Source: Candidatus Woesearchaeota archaeon (GTDB taxonomy: Archaea; Nanobdellota; Nanobdellia; Woesearchaeales; GW2011-AR4). Taken from it: a stretch of 56,972 bases of DNA. The stretch is taken from positions 1 to 56,972 of the forward strand of contig JACOUX010000041.1 in NCBI GenBank assembly GCA_016177615.1, given 5' to 3'. Made by a program: the position numbers and the translations under genes. Shown piece by piece: positions 56,121-56,972 of this stretch (position 1 is its first letter; each line of letters starts with the position of its first letter). The notes under the pieces are model-generated. The model did not search any database and was not told the origin of the DNA. It saw nothing but the letters and a program-made list of their open reading frames with translations.

Positions 56121-56972
56121 TTATGGATTTTGAAACAGCTTTTCATCAATAATCTTAAGGTTATATAAAATTATTAGTTGAAGTGTCCCGTTTAAATTAT
56201 CATCGCTTCTTTTTTTGTATCCTTTCGTATTGCTCAAGTACTGCTCAAGCAGGCCAAGAGGAATGTCCAATACAGGAAATTTAAAGTATCTGAGAATATG
56301 GAAAGCAAGCAGCCTTGTTACCCTGCTGTTTCCATCAGCAAATGGGTGGATATACTGAAACTGGTTATGGAAGTATGCGGTAAATCTGATAATCTCCTTG
56401 ATATTATGCTTTTTTGATATAAACTCATTGTACCCTTCCAGCAGCTCTTCCAGGCGCTTTTCTATGGATTTCCAATGGGCGGTTTTAAAATTAGGATTCC
56501 CTCTTATATGCACCTGTTTTTTTCTGAATTTCCCGGCAATTTTTTCATTATGCTGCATAGCAAGAAAATGGTAGTTCAGAATCTTATCCTTATTCAGGGC
56601 GTTTCCTTCCAATGAGTCCTTTAGCATGTTATTTGTTGCAGTCTGGTAATTTTGGATTTCCCTGACATCTTCATCCCTCTCATTTTTTGGCATAATCCTG
56701 TTTTTTAGTATTTTAATTGTATCAGGCAGGGTTATGGGATTCCCTTCCAGGGACAAACTGGAATGGATAAACTTTATTTCAAAATCTTCAATGAGTGATT
56801 GGTAGCCCTTTTCGTTTTTCTGGACATTTTTGTTGAATATTCTTAATTCATTTTCAATATTCCTCAGGATGCTAATTTTCTTTTCCTTTTTCACCAGCAC
56901 CCGGACATTAAAATATTGCAGTATATTGGCAAGCAAAGTATTCCAAATTATTCTTGCATTGAAGGGCTTTTC
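56121..56972 (-). CDS. Fic-domain protein (AMPylator), 5' end outside window
   Basis: Open to the window edge on the minus strand (283 residues visible); the TTG at 56936 is inside the frame, and in-frame coding-like sequence continues upstream (FNARIIWNTLLAN), so the true start lies beyond 56972. An N-terminal inhibitory helix with SSLSLEGN (class II (S/T)xxxE(G/N) type) is followed by the Fic core (about residues 140-220) with HPFADGNSRVTR, containing the catalytic His and the GN(S)R loop. Fic enzymes transfer AMP to target proteins; the helix blocks ATP binding when bound. Convergent with the two-component scar. Confidence 0.88.
   Translation of the reverse strand, partial: EKPFNARIIWNTLLANILQYFNVRVLVKKEKKISILRNIENELRIFNKNVQKNEKGYQSLIEDFEIKFIHSSLSLEGNPITLPDTIKILKNRIMPKNERDEDVREIQNYQTATNNMLKDSLEGNALNKDKILNYHFLAMQHNEKIAGKFRKKQVHIRGNPNFKTAHWKSIEKRLEELLEGYNEFISKKHNIKEIIRFTAYFHNQFQYIHPFADGNSRVTRLLAFHILRYFKFPVLDIPLGLLEQYLSNTKGYKKRSDDNLNGTLQLIILYNLKIIDEKLFQNP

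Overview
The window looks archaeal. Many first-of-operon genes have an AT-rich TATA-like box about 25-30 bases before the start codon and no ribosome-binding site, which suggests leaderless mRNAs. Distal genes carry AGGAGGT/GAGGTG-type sites or overlap the gene before them. The gene families are also archaeal in flavour: Ogg2-type glycosylase, archaeal P-loop ATPases, HEPN/MNT pairs, a retropepsin-like protease, DUF5678, and MetG with a C-terminal tRNA-binding domain. A small-genome DPANN lineage (Woesearchaeota or Pacearchaeota-like) is my inference. I saw no rRNA, tRNA or CRISPR array.

Layout. 1-10 kb: four co-directional genes for secreted, cysteine-rich, multi-domain surface proteins; the first is cut by the window edge. 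10-14.8 kb: gene remnants, nested palindromes, then housekeeping and repair genes (DUF457-like membrane protein, Ogg2, Nth, leucyl aminopeptidase). 14.8-17.1 kb: a decayed stretch with a DUF2283 gene lacking a normal start, a TumE/TumA toxin-antitoxin pair, and two gene fragments meeting head-on beside a stand-alone PEP-synthase ATP-binding domain. 17.2-22 kb: redox and sulfur genes (TrxB, PfpI/DJ-1, FNR-like reductase, rhodanese-persulfide dioxygenase fusion, BtuF-like protein).

22-38 kb is the accessory core. It holds a tandemly duplicated cassette of a tiny ribbon-helix-helix protein and a hydrophobic protein, VapBC, two HEPN/MNT modules, a HEPN-MNT chimera, an AbiE-like pair, and an 8.6-kb, five-gene, tightly coupled operon (P-loop ATPase, polytopic membrane protein and three large unrecognised proteins). 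That operon is the best candidate for an undescribed system: palindromic sites sit upstream of it, and two of its large proteins share a C-terminal motif.

38-56 kb: a DUF234-type ATPase, a membrane protein, a three-gene methionine-synthase-like operon, MetG, a retropepsin-like protease, a DUF1858-IscA fusion, an aquaporin, a PIN toxin pair, a LysE exporter, a peroxiredoxin, an AbiE-like pair, then an aldehyde dehydrogenase / DHDPS-family aldolase / ThDP-enzyme cluster. 55.5-57 kb: a response regulator disrupted at a poly-G tract, a scar joining response-regulator and histidine-kinase ends, and a Fic protein running off the end.

Themes: about ten toxin-antitoxin-like loci in 57 kb, several with an inverted repeat at the promoter, and several apparent frameshifts or missing starts. 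At least two of the latter lie at homopolymers, so sequencing error and true decay need to be separated. A covarying nested-palindrome repeat occurs near 10.1 kb and 55.95 kb.
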